From: Saprospirales bacterium GYS_P2D
GTDB taxonomy: Bacteria > Bacteroidota > Bacteroidia > Chitinophagales > Saprospiraceae
Assembly: GCA_009833045.1 (NCBI GenBank)
Contig: WUUP01000006.1
Span: forward strand, 87,369 to 151,368
DNA length: 64,000 nt
Direction of reading: 5' to 3'
Shown: positions 18,649-33,600 of the stretch, piece after piece
How the letters are laid out: each line of letters starts with the position of its first letter
How positions within the stretch are numbered: the stretch's first letter is position 1
The notes under the pieces: model-generated
Told to the model about the DNA's origin: nothing
Databases searched by the model: none
What the model saw: the letters and a program-made list of their open reading frames with translations, nothing else
Program-made: the position numbers and the translations under genes

Positions 18649-21600
18649 TTGAGTACTTTAGTAAGAAGTTTAGTTCCTCTGAGGGAATTAGAGATTAATG
18701 ACAATTTGAAGGGCATAATTAGAATATTATTTGGGCATCACTCTATTATACGAAAATTATATTTTCTGCTGATATTTTGCATGTTAGCAACCCAGCTTAT
18801 TTATGGTCAGTGCGATGTTGGAATATCATTAGTGGAATCTCAAACCAATCAAAATTGTAATTCCAGAAATATAAAATTGGACCTAACTTTAGTTACCTCG
18901 ACTAATTGTGTAGGCCCTTTTTCCATAAGAGTGGTTGGGAATACTTCAAGCAGCTATACAAATGTTAATATTGGTGATCTTGTAGCTTTAGATCAATTAA
19001 GGTCTGGTCCATATTATTTCGAAATATGCGATTCCAATAACTTTTGTGATATTCACACCATCAATATTGAATCAAATCGAGATCCTAATTGTCCAATTGA
19101 TCCCACGATTCCATGCGATATATTATTTGAGTCTACCACATCTAATATCACAGCTTGCGGTGCTAATGATGGAACTATTCAAGCCACTATTATCTATGAA
19201 GTCAATACTGGTGGCTCAATTTTATTTTCATTAGATGGTGTCGGTAGTGCCAATAATAACACCACTGGTGCTTTTACGGGGCTCGCTCCAGGTTCATATA
19301 CTGTTTACGTATGGGATAGCTCTGATCCAAGCTGTAGTAAGAATTATTCCTACTTTATAGAGGATTTTAGTGGATGCGGAGGATGCATGATCACAGGAGC
19401 CACGATCACTGCTGATCAAACCATATGTAGTGGAGATACTCCTTCTTCACTTTTTGGAGATGGCACGTCAGGGTCAACTTCTCCTACGGGAAGTGGTACT
19501 CTGAGTCATCAGTGGCAGAGTAGTGAGAGTTCTACGACCACGGGATATGCCAACATTTCTGGAGCAGTCAGTTTGATTTATTCTCCACCTACCTTGACAC
19601 AGACTACCTACTATAGGTTGATATCAAATTCTGATCAGGGTTGTGCGGATACAAGTAATGTAGTCACTGTGACAGTAGAAGCCCCAGTTACTCCTACTTT
19701 TACCCAGTTGGGTCCGTACTGTGTTGGCGACAGTCCCGATGCTTTGCCAACGGTTTCGACGAATGGAGTTTCGGGTAGCTGGAGTCCGAGTACGATCAGT
19801 ACAGCTGCGGCCGGCAGTACGACTTATAGTTTCACACCCTCATCTGGTGAGTGTGCAATAGGGACGATGATGGAAGTGGTAGTAGACGCCCCGATTACGG
19901 CGATGTTTAATCAGTTGGGCCCATACTGTGTTGGCGACAGTCCAGATGCTTTACCAACGGTTTCGACGAATGGAGTTACGGGTAGCTGGAGTCCGAGTAC
20001 GATCAGTACAGCTACGGCAGGTAGTACGACTTATAGTTTCACACCCTCAGCTGGTGAGTGTGCCATAGGGACGATGATGGAAGTGGTTGTTGAGGCCCCA
20101 GTTACTCCTACATTTACCCAGTTGGGTCCGTATTGTGTGGGAGACACCCCCGATGCATTGCCTACGACCTCTGATAATGGAGTGAATGGTACATGGGATC
20201 CATCCACTATAAGTACGATGAGTGCTGGCGTAACGAATTTTACGTTCACTCCTGCAGATGGAGAATGTGCTGAGCCAGCGATGATGGAAGTGGATGTTGA
20301 CGCCCCAGTTACTCCTACATTTACCCAGTTGGGTCCGTACTGTGTTGGCGACAGTCCAGATGCATTGCCTACGACCTCTGATAATGGAGTGAGCGGTACA
20401 TGGGATCCATCCACTATAAGTACGATGAGTGCTGGCGTAACGAATTATACGTTCACCCCTGCAAATGGGGAATGTGCTGAGTCAGCGATGATGGAAGTGA
20501 CAGTTGACGCCCCAGTTACTCCTACATTTACCCAGTTGGGTCCGTATTGTTTGGGAGACACCCCCGATGCATTGCCTACGACCTCTGATAATGGAGTGAG
20601 CGGTACATGGGATCCATCCACTATAAGTACAATGAGTTCGGGTACAGTGAGTTATACGTTCACCCCTGCGAATGGAGAATGTGCTGAGTCAGCGATTATG
20701 GAAGTGACAATAAACCCATTACCTGTGTGTGTATTGGAGCCAGGGGTTAATTTGTCAATATGTGAAGGCGAAGGAATATCAGTGATGGAAACGGGAGGCG
20801 ACGCTACTATGTGGTCATGGACTGGCCCCAATGGTTTTAGTAGCTCTTCTTCATCGATTAGCATTCCCTCTGCTATAGTTGCTGATTCTGGCGAGTATAA
20901 GGTTATTATTACGGATGTCAATGGATGTGTGGATAGCTGTAGCATCGTCATAGATGTCAATCGTATGCCTCCTATGCCAATGGCAACAGCTTCTGGTGAT
21001 ACAAAATCATTCTGTGTGGGCGAATCTGATCCGAATAACCGAAAATTGCAAATATCGGTAGCCGGAGATGTGACCGATACTGACACTATTATTTGGATAC
21101 CCATTAGTCTGCCGGCTGGCAGTATTGAGGGCGTTGATTACAATATTGTAAGTGATCAAGGACAACGGCTTTCTTTTATCAATTATCCCACTCCAGGATT
21201 GTACGATTTTGATGTATACATTGAGTCAGAGGATATGTGCACTTCTGATACTATTAATCTTTCGCTTACGGTTTTAGATACCAGTCAATTTGTAATAGAT
21301 ACACTCATATGCCCTGGTGCATCATTCACTTTTAATGATCAGGAAATTACAGCAGCGGGTACATATCTTGATACGCTCATTAATACTGTAGGTTGTGATA
21401 GCTTTTTGACTTTGGTCGTTAACGTGGGAGATACATCTAAACCTGAAATATTAGTCCCATCAGCTGATCTTTTGGTCAGCTGTGATGCGATTGCTTATCC
21501 AGATGACCCTGTTGTGTTTGATGATTGTGGGATTCAGGATATTATTAGGGATAGTAGTATCCTTGAGTCTTGTGGTTTAGCTAAGACTATAGAATATATT

Positions 21601-24600
21601 TTTGCTATTACGGATGTAGGGGGGAATGTTTGTAGAGATACATCAATACTAACTATCCAAGATATTACTCCACCCGTCTTCATTTTCGTGCCAAACGATA
21701 GTATAGTTGACTGCAGTGATATCAGCTATCCGATGACTCCGACGGCTATGGACAACTGTGGAGTCCCTACGATCACTCGAGATAGCATAATCACTCCAGG
21801 TAGCTGTCCGCAGAACTACACCATCAACTATACCTTTACAGGAATAGATAGCTGCGATAATCGGACGGCAGCATCTATGCTACTCACCGTACAAGACACG
21901 ACGAAGCCAGTATTCACAACAGTGCCATCCGATGGATCGGTGAGCTGTGACAATATTAGTTACCCTGCTATGCCCACAGCTATGGATGACTGTGGCGTTC
22001 TACGTATCGATAGAGATAGTACGATCACTCCTACCTGTGGAGTAGGGCAGATGATAGAGTATATATTCACAGCGGTGGATAGCTGTATGAATATGACTAT
22101 GGTCATGGTCAGCTGGGAGATAGAAGATACTCAGGCTCCGATATTCACAGTGATGCCAGCGGATACTACTGTGGGCTGTGATGCCATACCTCCAGTTGGC
22201 ACAGTAGAGACCAGCGATAACTGTAATGCTGTGACAGTGACATTCAGCGAAAGCGCTGTGGCAGGTAGCTGTACAGGAGAGCAGACAATCATGAGGACAT
22301 GGACGGCTACTGATGCATGTGGATTATTAACTGACTATACTCAGACTATCACTGTGGTGGATACGGTTGCTCCCAGCATAGCCTGCCCAGCGCCATTAGT
22401 CATAATGGGATGTAGTATGAGCGATGTGCCAGCTACCACTCATACAGCTGTCAGTGACAACTGTGATGGAGCACCCACCGTGACACAAAGAGATGAGGTC
22501 ACTGGCACCAGCTGTGATACGATATTCTTATCCAGATACTTCATCGCAGAGGATGACTGTGGTAATAAGGATAGCTGTATCCAATTAATCAAAATCGTAG
22601 ACGATATACCACCCGTGATAGGTGTGGCTCAAAGTAGCCTGGAGATATCTTGTGAGATGAGTATACCTCCATCAGGAGCTACTGTCATGGACAACTGTAG
22701 TGACGCTGCAGATATCACCATCATAGAGCGTCTCGATACACTCGAGACCATCTGTCCAGGTAGCATCAAGATAGAACGTACCATCACTGCAGCTGATACC
22801 TGTGACAATGTCGATAGTATCAAGCAGCAGATACTTCAGCTTGATAAATCGGAGCCATTCTTCGTAGTAGCACCAGCTGACACTACAGTAAGTTGTGACG
22901 GGGTACCACCTATTGAGGATGTGGTGGTAGGTGATGATTGCTCAGGGACTACTATAGATACGAGCTATGAGCGGATACTACCATCGATCGCCTGTAGTAA
23001 TGAATATGAGATCGAGAGAGTATGGAGAGCTATCGATAGCTGTGGTAATGTGGATTCGGTGATCCAAGTGATCTCTGTGATCGATACCTTGGATCCAGTA
23101 TTTGTCGATTTTCCCGCAGATACGACGGTTAACTGTGATGCCACAGCATATCTCACTACAGTGCCTACGCTCATGGGACAGGACCAATGTAATAATCTCA
23201 TGACTACCGCAACTTTCCAGTCTGAGCAGCGCATCAATGGTATGTGTGAAGATAGCTACCAGCTCATACGCACTTGGTCCCTTACTGATGAATGCGGAAA
23301 TAAAATCACTCAGGCTCAGGTGATCACAGTACAAGATACAGTAGCCCCTACATTTAGCGAAAGTATGGGCAGTCTGGATGTTATGGTCACCTGTGATGAT
23401 AGTTATCCTGATCCGCTGCCAGCTCCGACTCCTCTGGACAATTGTGATAGTGATATCGCTCTCAGTATAGTGAGTGATGTGACCATCATGGGAGATGATC
23501 CAGTGGACGAGATTCGCACCTTGCGCTATGTAGCCGAGGACAATTGTACGAATGTCTCAGACACTTTTGATGTAGTCATCACCACTTATCACCAGCCTAT
23601 AATCTTCGGTGACGATATCACCATCTGTATCGGTGAGACGGTCGACCTCGAGACATTGACTAATGGGGTGTTTTATGGAGCCGTAGAGTACGGTACTTCA
23701 TTTGGTAGCTACCCAGACACGATCACCACTATTGTTAGTCCGACAGTCACTACGACCTATTTTGTCAGGGATAGCTTTGGGGTGAGTGGCTGTGTAGATA
23801 CTGCTCAGATCACTGTGACTGTCAATCCTTTACCAGTATTGATGGCTGTAGAGGATACACTTTGCGTGAATGATAGGACGGTCGATCTAAGAGACTATGA
23901 GATGGAGATGAGTAGTGAGACAGATGTGAGTTATACATACTTCACAAATGGAGGTCTCGTGAGTGAATTATTTATATCAGAATACATAGAGGGAAGCAGT
24001 TTTAACAAGTGTATCGAGATATTTAATGGAACTGCTTCACCGATAGATCTTAGTCCTTACTCTTTGGCTTTTTATTCCAATGGTAATACATCACCAAGTA
24101 CGATGATTACGCTATCAGGAGTAGTGATGAGTGGAGATGTCTATGTGGTCTGTGATGATGGATCTGACCCTGAGTTTTTGGCGGTAGCTGACTTAACTCC
24201 ATCTAACTCTTTTTATAATGGGGATGATGCTATTGTCTTGTCAAAAGGCGCTGTTGTAATAGATGTCATCGGCCAGATAGGAAATGATCCTGGAAGTCAA
24301 TGGGGTAGTGGGGATCAGTCTACTGAAAACAATACATTGGTACGAAATCCAGCGATTCTATCGGGTGATACTAATCCTAATGATGCATTTGATCCGTCTT
24401 TAGAATGGACTGGATTTGAGGAGGACTATAGTGATGACTTAGGTAGGCATAGTGCACACGTAAAGCTTCCTATTTTCGATCCATCAGCGATCACGGTAGA
24501 AGATTTAGACACGTTCTGCGTGGTAGTGACTAATGATATGACAGGCTGTGTTGATAGTACTACGCTTAGCTTCATGCTGAAGGATACATCACATACTGAT

Positions 24601-27600
24601 CTATTCGAAGATATATGTCAAGGAGATAGCATCAGTTTTGGCGGAGATATGTTCGGAGATGCTGGAGTCTATCACGATACATTGATTAATGCAGTAGGCT
24701 GTGATAGCTTCGTCGTATTGACACTCAATGTGCTCGATACTTCTCGCTATGAATATACCGAGCAGATATGTGACAATGATAGTCTGTTATTCAATGGAGT
24801 CTATCTCACAGTCGCAGGCAACTACCGAGATACAATGTCTAATGCCTTAGGCTGTGATAGTTTCATCGTGTTGACGCTGGAGATACTACCGACCTATATG
24901 ACGGAGATCTGTGATACCATATGTACGGGTGAGACCTATCTCTTCGTAGATCAGATGCTGACGACTGCAGGTATGTATATAGATACAGTGGCTGCAGCAA
25001 ATGGCTGTGACAGCGTATTGATGCTGGAGCTCACAGTGGATCCATTACCGGTGGTAATGGATGCATATGATAGCTTTTGTGCCGAGGCCAGATTTGATCG
25101 AAATCTCACACTTTACGAACCTCAAATCACCAGCGAGCCAGCGACCTTTAGCTATGAGATACTCGATGGGATGAGCTATGTGCCAGTTCCTGACCCCAAT
25201 GATCAAGACGTGGATCCTCGAAATGAATATAGAGTCACCGTGATATCTACTGTGACCGGTTGTATGGACACGGCGACATTGATTTTAGAAGTAGTCGATG
25301 ACGAAAAGCCAGTATTCTCAAATGTGCCTGTAGACACTACTGTCAACTGTGATGATATCTCCTATCCGATCAATCCATCCGTCTCGGATAACTGTGAGAT
25401 TATTGCTTACACCAGAGATAGTTCGATCGTTGAAATGTGTGGAGAAAGTAAAGAGATCACTTACGTTTTTACAGCTGAAGATAGCAACGGCAATATCTGC
25501 CGAGATACCACAGTACTGACTATCCAAGATACAGTAGCACCTATATTCACTTGGGTCGCTGCTGACAGTATTTTAGACTGTGATGCATTTGTTGAGCCAG
25601 CGAGGCCGGTAGTCATGGACAATTGCGGAGAGCTCATGACATTCACAGTTGATATAGATACCACGGACATGTGTGGTCAGACAGCAACCTATGTCTATAC
25701 TTACACTGCGATAGATAGCTGCGGTCTCGTGACGGATACCTCGATCACATGGATATCCCAAGACACGACGAAACCCGTCTTTACTTTCGTGCCGAGTGAT
25801 AGCATCGTGAACTGCGATGATATTAGTTATCCCTTGATGCCCGAGGCCATGGATAATTGTGGCTTGGTCGAGATCCAAAGGGACAGTACGATCACTCCGA
25901 CCTGCGGAGTAGGACATAAGATCGAGTATACATTTACGGCTGTTGACAGCTGTGATAATATGACCGAAGTGATAGTCAATTGGGAAATACAAGATACTGT
26001 CGGTCCTATCTTTAAGATGATGCCAGCGGATACTACGGTAGACTGCGATGCTATCCCAGATGTCGGTAGCGTAGAGACTATGGACAATTGTAATACCGTA
26101 AGCGTAACATTTGACGAAAGTCGTACGGATGGAGCCTGCATCGGAGAAGCAGTCATCTTACGTACATGGACCGCCACCGACCTATGTGATAATGCGACCA
26201 GCTATACCCAAACAATCACTGTCCAAGACACTACCGCTCCTGAGATCGTCTGTGCTACAGACATCCTGCTCACTGGCTGTGATATATCCGATATCCCAGC
26301 TACCAGTCATACTGCCGTGAGTGATAACTGTGATTCAGCCCCTGTAGTCACACAGCGAGATGAGATAGTGGGCAATAGCTGTGATACGATCATCGTCTCG
26401 AGATACTTTATCGCTACTGATGCCTGTGGTAATCAGGATAGTTGCATACAGACCATCAAGATAGTCGATGATCAGAGTCCGACGATCAGTGTAGCACAGA
26501 GCAGTCTGGAGATCAGCTGTGATGAGATGATCCCTATGGCTATGCCTACCCTCATGGACAACTGTAGTGACATCGCCTCCATCACAGTGGTGGAGCGACT
26601 CGATACCCTTGAGACCATCTGTCCTAATAGTATCAAAATAGAGCGGACGCTGATCGCATCCGATACCTGTGGCAATATGGATAGCGTCAAGCAAGAGATC
26701 TTGCAGTTGGATAAAGATGTCCCATTCTTCCTGGTAGCTCCAGCAGATACGACGGTGAGCTGCGATGGGATACCGCCATTTGCTGATGTAATAGTCAATG
26801 ACAACTGCGGCGATACCACCATCGTATCATCATCAGAGCGGATAGTGGCTGGTACTGAGTGCAACAATGAATATGAAATAATAAGAGTTTGGCGAGGGGA
26901 GGATGCTTGTGGCAATGTGGATTCTGTGACTCAGACATTGACGGTGATTGATACATTGGATCCGGTATTTATAGATTTTCCTGTAGATACATTGGTTGAT
27001 TGTGATGCTATCCCTGCGGTGCCTACGCTCAGTGGTATGGACCAATGCAGCGATCTCATGGCTACAGCGGTATTCCAAGGACAGCAGCGCATCAATGGTA
27101 TTTGTGCGGATAGCTATCAACTCATCCGTACTTGGGCCCTGACCGATGAATGTGGCAATCAGATCACACAGTCACAGGTCATCGCTGTACAAGATACTAT
27201 TGCCCCTACTTTTGCTGAGTTGCCAGGATCATTGGACGCATTTATCAGTTGTGATGAGGTCTATCCTGATCCACTGCCAGCTCCGACTCCGATGGATGCT
27301 TGTGATGGCGAAATCTCACTTACTATAGTTAGCGATGTATCGCTTACGGGATTCGATCCGATCGATGAGATCCGTACCCTGCGCTATGTAGCCCAGGACA
27401 ATTGTGCTAATGCATCAGATACTTTTGATATAGTGATCACTACCTATCATGAGCCGATGATCACAGCTGAGGATATCACCATCTGTATCGGTGAGACGGT
27501 AGATCTGGAGGCATTGACTAATGGGGTGTTTTATGGAGCATTAGAGTACGGTACTACTTTTGGTAATTACCCAGACACCATCACTACGATGGTGAGTCCG

Positions 27601-30600
27601 ACAGTGACGACGACCTATTTCGTCAGGGATAGTTTTGGGGTCAGCGGTTGTGTGGATACCGCTCAGATCACGGTGACTGTCAATCCTTTACCAGTATTGA
27701 TGGCTGTAGAGGATACACTTTGCGTGAATGATAGGACGGTGGATCTGAGAGACTATGAGATGGAGATCGGAGGCACTGCAGATGTATCATATTCTTATTT
27801 CGCTACAGCGAAAAGCCAAGATCTATACATTTCTGAGTATGTCGAGGGAAGTAGTAGTAACAAATGTGTCGAGATCTACAATGGTACAGGATCTACAGTT
27901 GATCTGACTGATTATACGATAGAGATTTACTCCAATGGGGGCGCTACACCTAATAGCAGCACAGCATTAATAGGTATGCTTGATGATGAAGATGTCTATG
28001 TCATCTGCAATGGTAGTACGACGATCTATACGGCCGATCAGACTACCGGATCAATTAATTTTAATGGTGATGATGCTGTAGTACTAAAAAATGGCGCTGC
28101 GATCATCGATGTCATAGGTCAGATAGGAGTAGATCCCGGATCGCAGTGGGGTAGTGGCGTCACATCTACTGAGAATAATACACTAATACGAAAGGCCAAT
28201 ATACACGCTGGCGATCCAGACGGTAGTGATGCCTTTGATCCATCTATCGAGTGGGATGGACTAGCCCAAGATATACACCAGCTGGGTAGTCATACAGTAG
28301 CTGTCACTAAAGAGCAAATAATCGATCCGTCAGCGATTTTAATAGAAGACTTAGATACATTCTGTGTGGTCGTGACGGACAATATCACAGGCTGTATTGA
28401 TTCTACTACATTGAGTTTCATGCTCAGGGATACTTCGCATACAGACCTGTTTGAAGAGATTTGTCAGGGAGATAGCGTGAGCTTCGGAGGTGATATGTAT
28501 GGCAATACTGGCGTCTATCATGACACATTGATTAATACCGTAGGTTGTGATAGCTTCGTCGTGCTGACGCTCAATGTGCTTGATACCTCTCGATACGAGT
28601 ATACCGAGCAGATATGTGACAATGATAGTCTCCTATTCAATGGAGTGTATCTCACGGCTGCGGGTAGCTACCGAGATACTATGACTAATGCGGTGGGCTG
28701 TGATAGTTTCATCGTACTGACGCTGGAGATATTACCGACTTATCTCACAGAGATCAGCGAGACGATCTGTGCTAATGAGAGCTATACTTTTGTCGATCGA
28801 GTATTGACAGATGCGGGTATCTACAGAGATACTTTAGCTGCAGCTAATGGTTGTGATAGCGTATTGGTGCTCGAGCTCATGGTCGATCCACTTCCAGAGG
28901 CGAATGATGTATATGATAGCTTCTGCGCAGACATGCGTACAGGTAGAGATCTGACAGCGCTCGAGTCTCAGGTCAGTACGGATGCCGTGACCTTCAGTTA
29001 TGAACTGAGAGTTGAGACTTGCCCGATGGATCTATTCATCTCAGAATATGTAGAAGGCAGCTCCAATAATAAATGTATAGAACTATTCAATGGTACGGGA
29101 GCCACGGTAGATCTCAGCGAGTATAGCATCCATATATATGCTAATGGGGGGGCGATAGCCACATCTACTATCAGTCTGCTGGGTATGCTCTCAGATCAAG
29201 ATGTCTATGTAGTCTGCCAGACCAATGCCGATGCAGGCATCAATGCAGACTTCCGATCCAATGTGCTCAACTATAATGGTAATGATGCAGTAGCATTATT
29301 GCATGACAATGCGATCATCGATGTGATAGGTCAGATAGGTGCTGATCCTATCACAGAATGGGGCAGTGGAGTCATCTCTACAAGAGATAACACCCTCCGA
29401 AGAAAATCATCCATCCTCATGGGTGATCCCGATGGCAGCGATGCATTTGATCCAACTACCGAGTGGGACGGATTTGCAAATGATACTTTTGATGGGCTGG
29501 GCATGCATGCTGATCCATGTACTGTAAACTACGTAGCGGTGACGGATCCGACTGATCAAGATGTGGAGCTGAGAAATGAATATCAAGTCATCGTGACATC
29601 GACAGTGACAGGATGTATGGATACTGCGACTATCGTACTGGAGGTAGTCGATGACGAAAAGCCAATCTTCCTAAATACTCCGAATGACACGATCGTAGAC
29701 TGCGATGCTATCAGCTATCCGATTACCCCAGATGCTATAGATAATTGTGCTATCGTCAGCATCACCCGAGATAGTAGCATCATCGAGGCATGTGGTGATA
29801 CACGAGAGATCACTTATGTATTCACAGTAGAGGATAGTAATGGGAATGTGTGCAAGGACACTACCGTCCTGACTATTCAGGATACGGTAGCATCGGTATT
29901 CTCATGGGTAGCAGTGGATAGCACATTGGACTGTGACGACTTCATCGAGCCTGCTGCACCTATCGTATCAGACAACTGTGGTACGTTACTATCACTGGTA
30001 ACGACGATCGATACTATGGATGCCTGTGGCCTGACAGCGAGCTATAGATATACTTACACAGCTACTGATAGCTGTCTCAATGTCACCGATACAAGTATCA
30101 TATGGACGGTGCAAGACACGACAAAACCTGTCTTTACTTTCGTGCCAACTGATAGTATTGTCAACTGTGATGATATCAGCTATCCTCTGATGCCAGCGGC
30201 TATGGACAACTGTGGATTAGTAGAGATTCGCCGAGATAGTGCGATCACTCCGACCTGTGGAGTAGGGCAGACGATCGAGTATACATTTACGGCTGTAGAT
30301 AGCTGTGATAATATGACAGTGATGACTGTCAATTGGGAGATCCAAGATACTGTTGGTCCTATCTTCACAATGATGCCAGCGGATGCTATCGTAGACTGCG
30401 ATGCTATCCCAGCTGTAGGCACTGTAGAGACCATGGACAATTGTAATACAGTAAGCCTGACTTTCGACGAAAGTCGTACAATTGGAGCCTGCATCGGAGA
30501 AGCAGTCATCCTACGTATATGGACAGCTACTGATCTCTGTGATAATACGACCATCTACACCCAAACAATAACAGTCCAAGACACTACCGCTCCGGAGATC

Positions 30601-33600
30601 GTCTGTCCAGCCGACATCCTGCTCACTGGCTGCGATATATCCGATATACCAGCTACGAGTCATATTGCTGTAAGTGACAACTGTGATCCAGATCCAGTGG
30701 TCACACAGCGAGATGAGATCATGGGCAATAGCTGTGATACAATTGTAGTGTCGAGATATTTCATCGCTACCGATGCCTGTGGTAATCAGGATAGCTGTAT
30801 CCAGACCATCAAGATAGTCGATGATACGGATCCATCTATATCAATAGCACCAGGAGCTGTCAATATATCATGCGCCGCAGAGCTGCCCTCTCCGATAGTG
30901 ACAGTTGAGGACAACTGTACTGATGTAGCAGATATCACTGTGACATCAAGACTCGATACGGTCGAGACGATATGTGAGTTCAGCATCAAGATGATCCGTA
31001 CTCTCATAGGTACCGACATCTGTGGTAACCAGGATAGTGTCAAGCAAGAAATCATACAGCTGGATGAAAGTGAACCATTCTTCTTGATAGCACCTGTCGA
31101 TACTACAGTCAATTGTGATGGTGTGCCAGATTTTGACAATGTTGTAGTGGATGATGACTGTGGAGATGTTATCATTTCGACCAACGAGATCATCACCGCT
31201 ACTGGCTGTACTAATGAATATGACATTCTCCGGATCTGGAGAGCTACTGATATATGTGGCAACGTGGATTCTGTCACACAGACGATCACAGTGATCGATA
31301 CCTTGGACCCCGTATTCGTGGACTTCCCAAGAGATACGACGATCACCTGTGATGCAGATATGATGGTGCCATTATTGTCAGGGGTAGATCAATGTACTAA
31401 TCTCAGCACCACAGCTGTCTACCAAGGGCAGCAACGTATCAATGGTATGTGTGCCGATAGCTATCAGCTCATCCGTATGTGGTCACTCACTGATGAATGT
31501 GGTAATGAAATACAGCAGTCTCAGGTTATCACCGTGATAGACACTGTAGCTCCGATATGGATCGAGTCAGCAGGCGAGTTGGATATTTTCGTCGCTTGTG
31601 ATCAGCCATATCCTAATGATATCTCCGGACCTACAGCCATGGATGATTGTGATGATGATGTCACAATCACTGTAGTCGAAGATAATACTGTAGAGGGCGT
31701 AGACCCTGTAGATGCGATCCGCACGATCCAGTATATAGCTATGGACAATTGTGAAAACCTAAGTGATACCTTCTCGCTAACCATCACTACCTATCATCAG
31801 CCAGTAATATCAGGTACTGATATCACGATCTGCGTAGGTGAGAGTGTAGATCTTGAAGATCAGCTGAGCGAAGTATTCTATGGTGCAGTAAAGTATGGGA
31901 CGACCTTAGGAGCTTATCCGGATACCATAACTACGCTCGTCAGCCCGATCACGACGACCACCTATTATGTGAGAGATAGCTTTGGGGTGAGTGGTTGTGT
32001 GGATACAGCCCAGATCACTGTGACCGTCGATCCGCTACCTATCCTCATAGATCTCGATATTGTGCTCTGTGCGGAGGATGCTACGGCGGTAGATCTGACG
32101 AGCTATGAGACGCAGATCACTACAGCTACAGGGTTATTTGAGTATGAATACTTCGCTGAGCGCTGTACAGAGAGCCTCATCATATCGGAGTATATAGAGG
32201 GTAGTGGCAACAATAAATGCATAGAAATCTATAACGGTACTGGAGAATCAATCGATCTGTCAAGCTATCAGATTGATGTATATAATAACGGCGCTACAAG
32301 CCCATCCAGGACTATCGCTCTGAGTAGTATCCTGGCTCATGGAGATGTCTACACCGTCTGTAATGCTGGTACGACTTATACTAATCCTGACTTAATATCA
32401 GGTAGTATCAATCATAATGGTGATGATGCCATAGCACTGGCGAAAGGAGCCACATTGATCGATGTATTCGGTCGGATAGGAGAGGATCCAGGCACTCAAT
32501 GGTCTGAGAATGGAGTATCTTCTCAAAATATGACCCTAATCCGCATGCCATCTGTGAGCATGGGCGATAGTGATGGATCTGATACATTCGATCCATCAGC
32601 GCAGTGGATAGCGATGCCTATAGACTATATCAGTGATCTGGGGATGCATACCGCTGACTGTGATACGGAGACTTCGACAGTGCCTTTTGCTACTTCGGTA
32701 GATATCATAGATGGTGATCAGATCAGAGTGACATTCACTGATGCCATGACGGGATGTGTGAATACCTCACTGATGAATTTCACCGTGCTGCCGCATCCTG
32801 TAGTCGAGCCGCTGATGACAGCTAATGTCTGTCCAGATGAGTTTGTAGACCTCAGTCAAGTACCATTTTTTGATACTGAGATGTTGGATGGAGTACTTGA
32901 TACGAGCTACTACACCACTGAGATGGATGCCATCGCAGGTACTGATCCTCTCAGCACTCCGATAGTCACGACCAGTGGGGAGTATTTCATGAGATATAGC
33001 GTAGATGGCTGTCCAGTGATCGTACCGATCACGGTGACTATCACTACCTGCGGTAGTATAGGATCTACGGTATGGATAGATAATAACAACAACGGGCTCA
33101 TCGATGCCGACGAGATAGGCATCGCAGGTGTAGTAGTGACGCTGCTTGATGATATGGATGCAGTCATAGCTACTGATACCACCGATGCAGCGGGCAATTA
33201 CTACTTCGATGGACTACCTCAAGGGACATATGAAGTCATCATCGATAGTGACGATCTACCAGAGCGGTATCCGCTCAGCAGTACCGTCACAGATCCTACA
33301 GAAGATCTCGACGGTAATGACAATGGAGCTCAGCTAGAGCATGGTGGCACTATCAGTAGCGGCTCAGTGATACTGACAGATGGTAATGAACCGACTGGGA
33401 CAGATGAGACATTCTCCGCAGGTACGGCTAACGATACAGGCGGTATGCAAGATGATGCCAGAGATGCATATGGTGACATGACCGTTGATTTTGGTTTGGT
33501 GCCAGAGATGAGCCTTGGTTCTACCGTATTCGTAGATGTCAATGATAATGGACTCCAAGATCCGACTGATCCTGGAATTCCGGGTGTCACGGTGCAGCTC

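Noticed and set aside
18649-18705. First 19 codons of the giant frame as coding sequence from TTG 18649.
   Set aside because: They place a 35-residue stretch before the signal core. TTG 18706 gives a more usual signal peptide, so this part may be untranslated. I kept the outer coordinate only as the maximal frame.
20031-21104. Long open frames on the minus strand opposite the tandem repeats of the giant gene.
   Set aside because: They mirror the repeat period of the plus-strand gene and show no family pattern.
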